Source: Zygaena filipendulae (Eukaryota > Arthropoda > Insecta > Lepidoptera > Zygaenidae). Taken from it: a stretch of DNA of 64,000 nt. Within the stretch, counting starts at the first letter, position 1; each line of letters starts with the position of its first letter. The stretch is taken from assembly GCA_907165275.2 (NCBI GenBank), contig OU015672.1:3206501-3270500 (forward strand), written 5' to 3'. This document shows, piece after piece, positions 43,265-52,735 of this stretch. The notes beneath the pieces were generated by a model. It was not told where the DNA came from, searched no databases, and was given only the letters and a program-made list of their open reading frames with translations. The position numbers and the translations under genes are program-made.

Positions 43265-43740
43265 TCCCATATAAATATATGAGACTAGCTGTTCCCCGCG
43301 AGTTCACCCGCATTAATTTCGGAGATCCCGCGGGAATTCAGAGATGCAAAGTAGTTAGTACCCTATATCCCTAGGTTTTCTTTACCCCTGACAACGTGCA
43401 TGCAAAATTTCATGAGATTTCACCAGCGTTAATTTCGGAGATCCTTCGGGAATTCCGAGATAAAATTACCCTAATCTGAATGCTCCAACGATTTTCATGA
43501 AATTTTGTATACAGGGGATTTCGGGGGCCATAAATCGATCTTGCTAGGATTCATTTCTGGAATTCCCGCGCGAACTCTGATATCAACGCGGGTGAATTAA
43601 TTATTGCATACTACACGTTGTCAAGGGTACAGGAAAGGTCATAGGGTAGTACTTTTAACTCAGAATACCCGCGGGATCTCCGAAATTAACGTGGATTAAA
43701 CCGCGGGGAACAGCTATTTAAGCCGAGCGAAGCTCGGTTG
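43265..43740. repeat. Lepidopteran-type CCGCGGGAATTCC repeat, longer copy
   Basis: Opens GACTAGCTGTTCCCCGCGAG and contains four blocks of CCCGCGGGAATTC-like sequence separated by about 100 bp. It ends with AACAGCTATTTAAG and a hairpin CCGAGCGAAGCTCGG (43723-43737). A terminal hairpin near a short tail is reminiscent of Helitron 3' ends, but the ends are not resolved. Confidence 0.5.
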
Positions 43741-44196
43741 CCCAGATATTAAGAAATAATAATAATAAGTGTAGCTAGTTACCTACCTAGATGTAAAGTG
43801 TAGATACATACCTAGACATAATTATGTTCAAAGGTACAATGGTCAACGGAATGAAAAAGCAAGAATGGGGCATGTCTTTATATTATAAAGTTGTACCAAA
43901 ATCTTTCAAGTTATTAAAGTAGACTAAATTGCTCAAAGGAGGAAGACCATTTACAAAAAGAAATGAGATCCCATCAAAAACAAACTTGTAAAAAAGTCCA
44001 AGTCTCGCAACTCAGTTCTTCTACAGTAAAAAGTTGTGAGATCAATGTAATACCAAGTCGGTTAATTTATTCAGTGCCTACTTAAGGGTCCTTCTATCTA
44101 AAGTTATCATGTTATAAGCTAATCTTATAACATTTTATAGTGACCATATCAAATTTAAAAATCCTTTATGTTTTAAATAGATTAATTTGCTTGGCG

Positions 44197-44307
44197 ATCA
44201 CGTGAAAACACAATGTATCTCACAAGTAATACATATTATAATTAAATTAGATTGTTTAGAACCATAATTATGTATTACATGTGAGATATATTGTGTTTTC
44301 ACGTGAT
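44197..44307. mobile_element. 111-bp palindromic MITE
   Basis: Arms 44197-44238 and 44268-44307 (ATCACGTGAAAACACAAT at the tips) are inverted with three differences and a 29-bp centre. It lies directly before a Harbinger transposase fragment. 43741-44196 before it is AT-rich without genes. Confidence 0.75.
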
Positions 44308-44335
44308 TTTTAAATTCATGTGATGTGTATTACGG

Positions 44336-44452
44336 ATTTTATGAGAAGTTCCGCATGCCCGGAGTGATTGGTTGCATTGATAGCACCTTAATTGTTATTA
44401 TAGCACCTCGGAAACATCCAAATGAGGCAACATTTTTTAGTCGCAAAGGTTA
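44336..44452 (+). pseudogene. Harbinger transposase fragment
   Basis: The plus frame YEKFRMPGVIGCIDSTLI, then FFSRKGYH, is the first catalytic block of a HARBI1-like transposase (Asp in GCIDSTLI). It is cut at 44452 by the 3' end of a minus-strand LINE. Confidence 0.75.
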
Positions 44453-45190
44453 TCATAATAATAATAATAAAATTCTTTTATTGGAATAAAAGCAAGATAT
44501 ACAAAAATGGTTTGGAACGTTAATACCTGCTTTAGTGTAAAACTGTGTTGCAGATATTAACGCTCCCCCTCGTAATTATTATACAAAGATATAATTTATT
44601 TTAAGTATTTGCACTTAATTAAAGAATTTATTACCATGCTATACAAGGTGATTGACAGAAATAACAATAACAATAAAATCTATGTGCGTTTACAACAGTC
44701 CAAACCTAAAACTTAATTACTTATGAATCCAAGGCAAACAAAACAGGAAGAAAACGTTAAGTCCTCAACACCCGGCAGTGACAAAAAATGTAATTAGTTA
44801 TAAACATGATTTTAAAGTAAAATGGTTATTAATATACATATAGAACTATAATACCAACGATATAGTATGTAATAGGGCTTATACCTTCAAGAGGTTCTCC
44901 GTCTCTAAATAGGAGAGAGAACCAAGCCATTTAGAAACCTTACTTTTTAGCTCTCGCATTGTGAGGGGATATATTAATAGAACCCTATTTACTCTATTGT
45001 AAATTAAGGGACCCAGAAAGCAAAAGTGTCTAGCAGCAAAAGCCGTCTTGATTCTAAATGGCGTACAAACTAGATCAGATCGACGAGTGTTCGATATAAA
45101 AGAGGGATCGAAGGAAAGAGATGAATGTTTGCGGAGGATAACTCGTAGGACAAAGAGCTTACGAACATCATGCAATCAACACTGCTATTG
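44453..45190 (-). pseudogene. LINE G, 3' end
   Basis: On the minus strand, the frame 45175-44879 reads RRSDLVCTPFRIKTAFAARH and FLGPLIYNRVNRVLLIYPLT, the C-terminal end of a LINE ORF2. A 3' untranslated region follows, ending in a TTATTATTATTATTATTAT tail at 44453-44475. The element is 5'-truncated at about 45190. Confidence 0.7.
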
Positions 45191-45524
45191 TAAGCATAAT
45201 ATTTGAAATACGACTCCGATTTCAAAGTGGGATTGGTTTTGATTTATTTAAAAAGATAATTAAAATAATGGCTATTATGTTCTAGATATGCGACAGTGAA
45301 ATGCGCAACATAGGAATATGTGCAAAGAAACTCCCAAACGATGTTATTTATTTGTCAATTAATAAATTCAAGACCCTTATTAAAAACACAGATTATGTGA
45401 CATAGCATATTATTGTGAATAGTAGTAGACTATTTCAATGATACAGACGTTTGGGAATGAATTGCTCTATTCAATTACTATTTATTGTTCTCCTAGTTTA
45501 TAAGTACGATCATTAAAAGACAGC
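45191..45524. other. AT-rich noncoding stretch
   Basis: No gene, repeat or inverted ends seen. Confidence 0.4.
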
Positions 45525-45672
45525 CCTGCTGAGTTTCGTGTCAGTTCTTCTCAGCAGAGGACGTATTCCGAACTGACGGTAATTTATAGTTCTAAGAACC
45601 TGCTGACGATTATAAGTTATTGTAACAACCAATCCTAAGTAATAAATGGCTTTTCAATTTTGATTTTTTTTT
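45525..45672 (+). mobile_element. LINE 3' untranslated tail, 5'-truncated
   Basis: CCTGCTGAGTTTCGTGTCAG, TTCTTCTCAGCAGAGG and a later AATAAATGGCTTTTCAATTT then T-rich end. I recognise this as a common 3' end of lepidopteran LINEs. It abuts a pogo-like fragment. Confidence 0.55.
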
Positions 45673-45689
45673 TAATTCTGACCTCAAAA

Positions 45690-45823
45690 AGTGTTTGCCA
45701 CTACTAGCCGTAAGCAGGTTGGGCCCATACTTAGTGCAGAAAAGGAATCTCATGTGACAGTTGTTTGTTGCATGAGTGCAAATGGCCATTTTGTGCTGCC
45801 GTGTTTAATTTACCCAAGAAAAA
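45690..45823 (+). pseudogene. Pogo-like transposase fragment
   Basis: The frame VFATTSRKQVGPILSAEKES, then HVTVVCCMSANGHFVLPCLI and YPRK, matches the DDE_1 domain. It is related to the segment around QKQVGGISSAERGSLVTLVF of the pogo element at 52736. Both ends are cut. Confidence 0.7.
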
Positions 45824-46169
45824 TTATGAAACAAGAGTTGATAGACGAAGCTCTCGAAATCAATTAATTGCAAACCTACGGCAACATTTCTGGAACCGGT
45901 GGAAAAAGGACTACTTAGCCACACTCCAACACCGCGTTAAATGGAAGACGAATCAACGCAACCTCAAGATCGGCGATCTCGTCCTAGTCATGGATGACCA
46001 GCTACCACCCATGAAGTGGGCGTTGGGTCGGATCAATCATCTCCATCCCGGTGCGGATGGAATCTGTAGAGTGGTCGACATCTTCACTACGGGCGGCATC
46101 TTCAAGAGGGCCGTCTCAAAGCCGTGCCCCCTGGAGGGCTTAGTATCCCAGGAGCCCCTTGAAATTTAG
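45824..46169 (+). pseudogene. Bel/Pao polyprotein C-terminus
   Basis: Plus frame LRQHFWNRWKKDYLATLQHR, GDLVLVMDDQLPPMKWALGR and FKRAVSKPCPLE, ending with a stop at 46167-46169. This is the conserved end of Bel/Pao polyproteins (DUF5641-like). The rest of the element is absent upstream. Confidence 0.85.
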
Positions 46170-46186
46170 GATTTCAAGGAGGGGGA

Positions 46187-46270
46187 GCATGTTCGCGCTG
46201 CGCCACCTGACTGTGGCGAAACTCTGGCGACCACATTGATGCGGGCGACGGTGGCGCAGCGCGAACATGC
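46187..46270. repeat. Perfect 21-bp inverted repeat at the LTR start
   Basis: 46187-46207 (starting GCATGTTCGCGCTGC) and 46250-46270 are exact inverted copies separated by 42 bp, so the LTR start can form a GC-rich stem. Confidence 0.95.
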
Positions 46271-46486
46271 GGTGAAGATCGGCATTAGATATTAAGACAC
46301 TAGCCCTTTTTTTTTTGTTACGAAACTTGATCCTTGTTTTGGCGAACAAGCAACGTCTAAGTAGTATCTACCTAAAATCAATTATTGGAATCACTTCATA
46401 ATTTCTTCACTAAATTAAACAATTACTCGATAAAGATTGTTCGTTTTTCTTCCTCACGAACAAATAGAAATTATTTTAGAATAAAT
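46190..46486 (+). mobile_element. Bel/Pao LTR
   Basis: A purine run (GGAGGGGGAG) ends at 46187, and TGTTCGCGCTGC begins at 46190, the expected order polypurine tract then 3' LTR. The right border is estimated before TGGCATCCACTGCGGGGG (46488), which looks like a primer-binding site and would normally follow a 5' LTR. Confidence 0.6.
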
Positions 46487-47601
46487 TGGCATCCACTGCG
46501 GGGGGTGATATATCCGAGACAGAGCAGCGGCTGCTGTCGCTTCAGTAATTTTGCAAGATGTGGAAATCAACAACAAAGTAATCGATAAAACGAAATCAGC
46601 GCTAGGAGTGCCCGCACTCATAGCAACATGCTGAGGCAGTGACCGTTTTGGTCACGGGGACGCACCACGCAAACACCATTTGTTATCATAATATTGTCAT
46701 ATATATAACTATATACCTTTTTTGTTAAATCACGTTTGTATAAAATAATTGTAATTGTGTTGTCTCTGTGTCCAAATAAATGCCTTTTCTTTCTTTCTTT
46801 CTTTCTTTCTTTCTTTCAAATTACGACGGGCAAGACAAAAATTACGGCAGCAAACCCTAGCTCAAACCACCCATTTTGACCAACGTTGCGGATGGATACT
46901 ATTCATACTATAGTAGAATCAGGGCACCACATGAAGGAGTCCTGTTTTAGCGACTACCATGCCATACTCAAGTTCGCGAGAGAGTGGTAAGGACAGTTAC
47001 AGAAGCGCCTTTACAGCTTTGTCCCAAAAAATCAAGAGCTGTGAAAGAATAAAATTAGATCTCGAGAGCAATTGCCGAAATTTAAAAGCAAGCAAGATTT
47101 TAATATAAATTGAATTTTGTGTATATTTTCTGAATAATAGATTAATAAATTTAATGTCTGTGTATTTTTTTTAAGTAACTTGAGTTAAAATCGTGAAAAA
47201 TGAGAGTCCAATCCTTATACGAAAGAAAGAAATATTTAATTTTTTTCAAATTTAATGCGCGGGTAGAAGGAGTCTACTCAGAAAGGTTTTTTTCGATATT
47301 TTGTCACTTATAGAGATGGGTCATGTTTTTATTGCTATTACAAAAGAATTTGAAAAAAAAAATTTTTTTCTTCATACGACCCACCCTAGTGAAGGGCTAT
47401 ATTTTTTACCTTAAATCCAAAATTCAGATTTTTTGTTAAAACATATTTTTGGTTTCTTTAGGCTTCAAAACATCCAGAATCATCAAAATCCTGGCATCCT
47501 CTGTTGGATTTGGGAATTGGTAACACTAATTTGTTAGAGAGCATTTGTAACTGACTTAACTTCCATACCATCCATCCCTTTCCCTCGTGTACCTACATAT
47601 A
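46487..47601. other. Noncoding stretch with LINE tail and CTTT microsatellite
   Basis: 46487-46600 looks like a Bel/Pao leader. 46610-46785 is a retroposed 3' end (hairpin GTGACCGTTTTGGTCAC; AATAAATGCC) leading into CTTT repeats (about 46785-46817). 46820-47600 has several stops in all frames and nothing recognised. Confidence 0.45.
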
Positions 47602-47941
47602 CAGTCGTGGTCAACTAATTAGGGACACTCTTTGGTTAAAGCGAATTGTGAATTTATTTTTTATTTTCCAACGAGTCTAAACCATATTCCATATCTCTTA
47701 CATGTAAGTATAATTAGTCATTTAAACATTAAACCTCTTTACAGTATAGCTGATAGATTATCGTAGTGCTATTTGTTCAAATAATGCTGGCTGGCCATTT
47801 AATTAGGGACACTGAGATATTGCGTTCTATTTTCAAAATTTGAATCTCAATACTTTTTTACTTCTTCTCTTATTGTTTCGTGGTAGTTTTGGCGGCAATC
47901 CCGATATTTATTTTAAGTTTTGAAAAATATTTTGAAGAAAA

Positions 47942-48970
47942 ATGGGTAAAAATAAAAGTTGCGATCCAACACTACGAAAAATTATCATGAAGTTTGTTGT
48001 CGAGCATGGTTGGCCATACCGAAGGATAGCAGAACATTTAAATTGTTCAAAAACTATGGTATACAATGCAGTGCAACATGTCAGACGCAATAACACAGAT
48101 TTAAATGTGCCCAGAACAAAAAGATCGAGAAAAACAACTCCGCAAGAAGATAGAATGATAACCAGGTTAGCTAAGAAAGATCCGTTTCTAGGCTCTATTT
48201 TAATTAAACACGAAGTGTTTGGGACAGACGAAAGAGCTGGTGTCTCAGCGAGGACCGTTCGACGACGTCTGGTAGAAGCAGGGTTGTTCGGAAGAGTGGC
48301 TCGCAAAGTACCGTTGTTGAACAAAGAACATAGAAATGCTCGTTTGGCGTTTGCACGTAAATATGGACATTGGACCTACGCCCAATGGCAACATGTATTA
48401 TTCTCTGACGAGACCAAGGTTAATTTGATTTCTTCAGATGGAAGGCAATACGTACGGCGTCCAGTAAAAGCAGAAATGAATCCAAGATTCACAAAAAAAC
48501 AGGTGAAACATGGCGGTGGAAACATTAAAATGTGGGGTTCATTTTCTGGACGTGGAGTGGGACCTGTGAGGAAAGTTCAGGGTAACTTAGACCAACATCA
48601 ATACAAGGCAATATTGGAGGAAACGATGCTTCCCTATGCTGAGGAGCATCTCCCTATTATATGGACGTTTCAGCATGATAACGACCCGAAACATACCGCC
48701 CGTTCAGTCAAGTCGTTTCTTACCAGTCAGTCAGTATCGGTGCTAGATTGGCCAGCAAATAGCCCGGACCTTAACCCAATCGAGCACCTTTGGCACGAAA
48801 TCAAGAAAAAAGTAGCCACTTATCGTACCACAACTTTAGATGAACTTAATGAAGCTTTTTGTGAGGCATGGGCAAACATTCCTGTCGAAACATGCCAGAA
48901 ACTGATAATGTCTATGCCACATCGGTGTCAAGCGGTAATTACTAACAAAGGTTTTGCTACTGGGTACTGA
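47942..48970 (+). CDS. Tc1-like transposase, 342 residues, intact
   Basis: ATG 47942 to stop 48970 without interruption. N-terminal helix-turn-helix (WPYRRIAEHLNCSKTMVYNA), a second basic helix-turn-helix (VSARTVRRRLVEAGLFGR), then DD34E: Asp156 in LFSDETKV, Asp246 in FQHDNDPKH and Glu281 in NPIEHLWHEI, with 34 residues between the last two. The length is normal for Tc1. It binds the terminal repeats and moves the element to TA sites. Confidence 0.93.
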   Translation: MGKNKSCDPTLRKIIMKFVVEHGWPYRRIAEHLNCSKTMVYNAVQHVRRNNTDLNVPRTKRSRKTTPQEDRMITRLAKKDPFLGSILIKHEVFGTDERAGVSARTVRRRLVEAGLFGRVARKVPLLNKEHRNARLAFARKYGHWTYAQWQHVLFSDETKVNLISSDGRQYVRRPVKAEMNPRFTKKQVKHGGGNIKMWGSFSGRGVGPVRKVQGNLDQHQYKAILEETMLPYAEEHLPIIWTFQHDNDPKHTARSVKSFLTSQSVSVLDWPANSPDLNPIEHLWHEIKKKVATYRTTTLDELNEAFCEAWANIPVETCQKLIMSMPHRCQAVITNKGFATGY

Positions 48971-49089
48971 TTTTACACTTAATAAAGTGGAGCAGTTAAA
49001 GATATTATAATACTGCAGATTATTAGTTTTGTTTAACTCTATTTTTCATTATATTTTACTGTCCTTAATTAAATGTCCAGCTACAGAAT

Positions 49090-49415
49090 TGGCTACTTGA
49101 CAAAAAAATTTTTTTTTGTCCGTCGTGTAGATTAGTAAAAAATATTGGACACGTATTTTTTCTTTTTTTACGTACTCAAAAAATAACAGAGATACATTGA
49201 GTTGAAATTTCGCGTGACGTCACAATTCAATGCGGTTTGTATGGCGCTTATAATGAATATTGACGTCACGAGCCCCCCACCCTAAATTTTAATGCGCTTT
49301 ATCTATGTTCATTTTCATTAAATTGAAAAAGCAAAAAATACGTGTCTATTATTTTTTTATTTTCTAACTGACGGACTAATTAGAATTTTGATATTCAAAC
49401 CTTGGAGAATACCCA
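49090..49415. mobile_element. MITE family M, copy 2 (AT target duplication)
   Basis: Inverted relative to copy 1: TGGCTACTTGAC at the left, ACCCA at the right, AT on both sides (49088-49089, 49416-49417). It has the same inner landmarks: TTGGACACGTATTTTTTC, TGACGTCA twice, CCCCCCACCCTAAA, GACGGACTAATTAGAATTTT. Nested in the Tc1 element, so it moved later than that insertion. Confidence 0.85.
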
Positions 49416-49925
49416 ATTATACCTTAAAATTGAATACATTTACCTTTGATATTAAATACTTTTTATTTACAGCCATTGAAAGCATAATAATCGGACCAAA
49501 TTATGCAAATAATAGTTACTGAGAAATCAATAGGGTTTTATATTTGTATGTACATAACCGGTTATTGTTCTTCACTATCTTGCATGTCCCTAATTAGTTG
49601 ACCACGACTGTATCTGGCGCTCTCGCTCGGTGTGAAGTCATCGTCGGTCGAGTCGCGTCATACCGACATTGCTGTCAAAAAATAGCATTGAAGTACCTCC
49701 GAGATTGTTCGTTATAATTTATGTGAACCTCCGCTCTTCAGTTAAACTGCTTAAAATCATAAGTGTTTTTGCGGCCGCAAGTGTTCTTAGCCTGAACACA
49801 ATACCAAGAGGAAAGAATTGGAGTGCGACTTCCAGTCTTCCACCGAGTACCACGAAAGCCGGCGTCAAGCGTCAAGTAAGTGCACGATTTCCATTCCTAC
49901 TACTTTACGTCACTAACTGTACGTA

Positions 49926-51115
49926 GAGTACGTTCAAGAGGTAGATTGATGGTGGATATATCATTAAAAGAAGCTCAAAGCTACGAACATAATGAACTTG
50001 TAAGTATTCAAGTTTTAAAGTTTTGCACGTTTACGGTAGTCAACGCAATTATTGCAATAAGTTTAATCTAATTAGGTACTTATTTATTGTGTATTGTGTG
50101 TATTTGTGTGTATTGTGTATTTTATCAATTTTAGAGCCGGGTATCTTATGAACTGACACAAAGATCTTCGTGTAACGATGATTCCATCTTAACAACTTCA
50201 AAAACAGTTGACAAACTTATTGCGGTGCCAGCAACAGAAACAGAAGTAAGTTGGATTTTTTATACCTTTTGTTTGATATGGTTGTTTTCAGTTTCATCAT
50301 ATCTAATATACCTGAGTATTTTCTTTTTACAGCAGATGAAAACAATGAAAAAAATCAAAGAATTTTTAAATACTGTTAGTGACAACAATAATTATGATCT
50401 GGTTAGTAATAATCCACTCCATACCATTTAATTGAATTACTTATGAATGTGCATTTCGAATGGGCTATCAATACAGCCATTAAGGGTTGTAATGCATTTG
50501 GTGTCTGTGATCGTACAGATAAGAGGGGATTCAAACCTCCTGACAATAAAACTAGCGAAGATGGTATTGCTATGGTTAAAAGACACATTGAGAGCTTCCC
50601 CGTCATGGAATCCCACTATTCAAGAAAGTCTACAAAAAAGTTATCTGGATTCTACATTGTCAATTTCCAAGATGTTTGATTTATATAAAAATAATTTCTA
50701 TAGAAACAACAATATCGCTAATCCTCCTGTCAGTGAAAAAACATACAGAAGGATATTTTGTAATAAATATAACTTTTCTTTTTTCAAGCCAAAAAAATAT
50801 CTCTGTGCCTTATACTATAAATATGAAAATGCACCTTCTGATCAGAAAAAGGACCTGGAAGCGGAATATTGTTTACATTTAATAAGAAAAAGTCAATGTA
50901 ATGAAGCTAAAGCCCAAGACAAACTAAGATGTCAAGAGGACCCTTCATTTGTTACTTGCACATTTGACTTACAGAGTGTGCTGCAAATACCCTGCTCGAG
51001 CGTTTCTTTATTCAATTACTCACGAAAAATCTGTGTTTGCAATTTAACAATTTACGTTGGAGATTTAACAATTAACGTTGTTCTTGCAACACAAGTCGAC
51101 ATAACGTTAATTTAA
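49926..51115 (+). pseudogene. Third relative of the 3.3-kb transposase, multi-exon, broken
   Basis: Exon-like pieces bounded by splice signals: about 49926-49999 (donor GTAAGT at 50000), 50135-50249 (donor GTAAGT), and 50335-50402 (donor GGTTAG). Then coding from 50500: TSEDGIAMVKRHIESFPVME and SHYSRKSTKKL, and after a frame change YLDSTLSISKMFDLYKNNFY, FFKPKKYLCALYYKY and TFDLQSVLQIPCSS. These match residues about 430-560 of the protein at 3543-6326, including the first catalytic Asp motif (FDLQSVL against YDLEKVL). The remaining catalytic part is lost. Confidence 0.65.
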
Positions 51116-52283
51116 ACTTTTGTCAGCGGCTCCGAGGTTGTGAAAACAAACAATTACTTTTTATACTTACTAATCATTCTCAAGTACTTAATATAATCAG
51201 AAAGCAAAGCATTAAACTTTTTACGACTAATATAAAACCTAAAGGTATTTTTTATAACCTAGGCCCGAATGAAATGTTTACTTGGGGGACCTCGGGTGAA
51301 CAAGTGGCGCGTCAGGTGTTCCGGCGCGCCATTTTTATTATTATTTTTGCAATTTGTGGGAGAGAGGGACTTAGTTCCTGCGGGGATTAAGTCCCAGAGA
51401 AGAAGTCCGTTCTTAATCTGGCTGGCACCGTAGGGGCCGCGGAGAATGCGCGAGCGAATCCCGTTGCCCCGACCATAGGCGTCGAGGAGGAACACCCCAG
51501 GGTTTCTAATGGGTAGATCGCCCTTATCGGGGCGGAGTCCCACATAACCACCGCCTCCTTACCTCGGAGCGGTGTTATGCATAAAGCATTTTCCCTGGGT
51601 AAAAAGATTAGAGGAGGAGCGAGGAGGAGATAGTGGGAAAAGGGGCTGTAACAATGGAAGAGATGAGGATAGAATCGGGGGGGACGGGAATGGGTAATGT
51701 GAACATAAGTAGGCTAACGGAAAAGATAGAAATTAATAACAAATTGCTGATAGAAAATAGGGGTAGTAGGAATATATGCATGCATATAAAGGTTAAGCAC
51801 CCAGAAGGGGCAAATACGAGATCATTTAGATTTCCCAAAATACTTTTATATCCACACAACAAGCGGCCAACTACCCAGGTGCCCCGTAAATCAGGTGTCG
51901 CCAATCAAGGACTTAATGGGGGTCTCAAATGTAAACGCGGACTTTTTGGGGCTCGCGGGCGGTGATGTTGCACTGGGGTGGCACCGGGGCGGGAGGGGTG
52001 GGCCCGGAGGCGTAGGCGCCATAGCTCGGAGTCGGAGTAGAAGGCCCGCGCTTGTGGCCCTGCGCGCTGTCATATGAGGTGTCATAATTATGTTGTGCTA
52101 CATTGCGTTATATTGTGTTTCTTCACTATCAATATTAGTCAAGTAAGATAGGATACGTAATTAATATTAATTTTAATATTAATTGTTCCGTAGAAATAAG
52201 ACTGCTTAGATTGTGAAAGTGTAGTGTATATTTAATGTTGCAATAACTACAAATAAATATAATATGAATGGATAAGATGAATA
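51116..52283. other. GC-varied stretch, probably retrotransposon debris
   Basis: 51259-51600 on the minus strand reads GPYGASQIKNGLLLWDLIPA and SPTNCKNNNKNGAPE, a pattern I associate with 3' regions of R1-type LINEs. 51610-52080 on the plus strand is GC-rich with short frames and no domain. 52085-52283 is AT-rich. Not resolved further. Confidence 0.3.
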
Positions 52284-52516
52284 GGGGAAAGGAACCGAAT
52301 ATCAGATAGATTCGCAATATCGGATAGTGGCATATCTCAATTTTTCCAATGGCAACCCCACCTTTTTTTTTACGGCTCTAATTTGTTTTGCATGTTGGTA
52401 GCTCTGCAGCGATTTCGTTCATTCAGCTGTCAAGATGGCGGAATTGTGAGAAGGCGACAGGTTCTGGCTTCATCAAAATTTCTTTAAAAATCAAATTAAG
52501 TGCTACAATCGATAAA

Positions 52517-52734
52517 GTAAGTGCAAAAATCAATTTTATTTTGTTTGGTTCATATAATAAATATTCTCTTTTTATGTATCTCTTGTATTTATGTCATTTA
52601 AAGCTGACTTTAAATATAAATTTGAATACTTGTAACCGTCGGCGTTTTGCCTAATATCAGATATCATCATGTCATCAATGTCGGATATCTGATAATAGGC
52701 ATACTTTTTAGTAACATTTTATTTTTACTTTTAG
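52517..52734 (+). other. Likely 5' untranslated intron of the pogo gene
   Basis: A donor GTAAGTGC at 52517 and an acceptor TTTTACTTTTAG ending at 52734, one base before the ATG at 52736, suggest a leader intron. Confidence 0.5.
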
Positions 52735-52735
52735 G

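Larger units (their letters stand above)
47602..49610 (+). mobile_element. Tc1-type element with IR/DR ends and intact transposase
   Basis: The ends CAGTCGTGGTCAACTAATTA (47602 and 49610 inverted) are flanked by TA (47600-47601 and 49611-49612). A second inner repeat with TTAATTAGGGACA occurs at about 47795-47813, and its counterpart CTGTCCTTAATTAAAT at about 49059-49074, giving the IR/DR layout of some Tc1 elements. A MITE (49090-49415) is inserted between the inner and outer right repeats. One intact gene. Confidence 0.92.

Noticed and set aside
43265..43740. Helitron with defined ends
   Set aside because: A terminal hairpin is present, but no TC start, CTRR end or A/T insertion site can be fixed.
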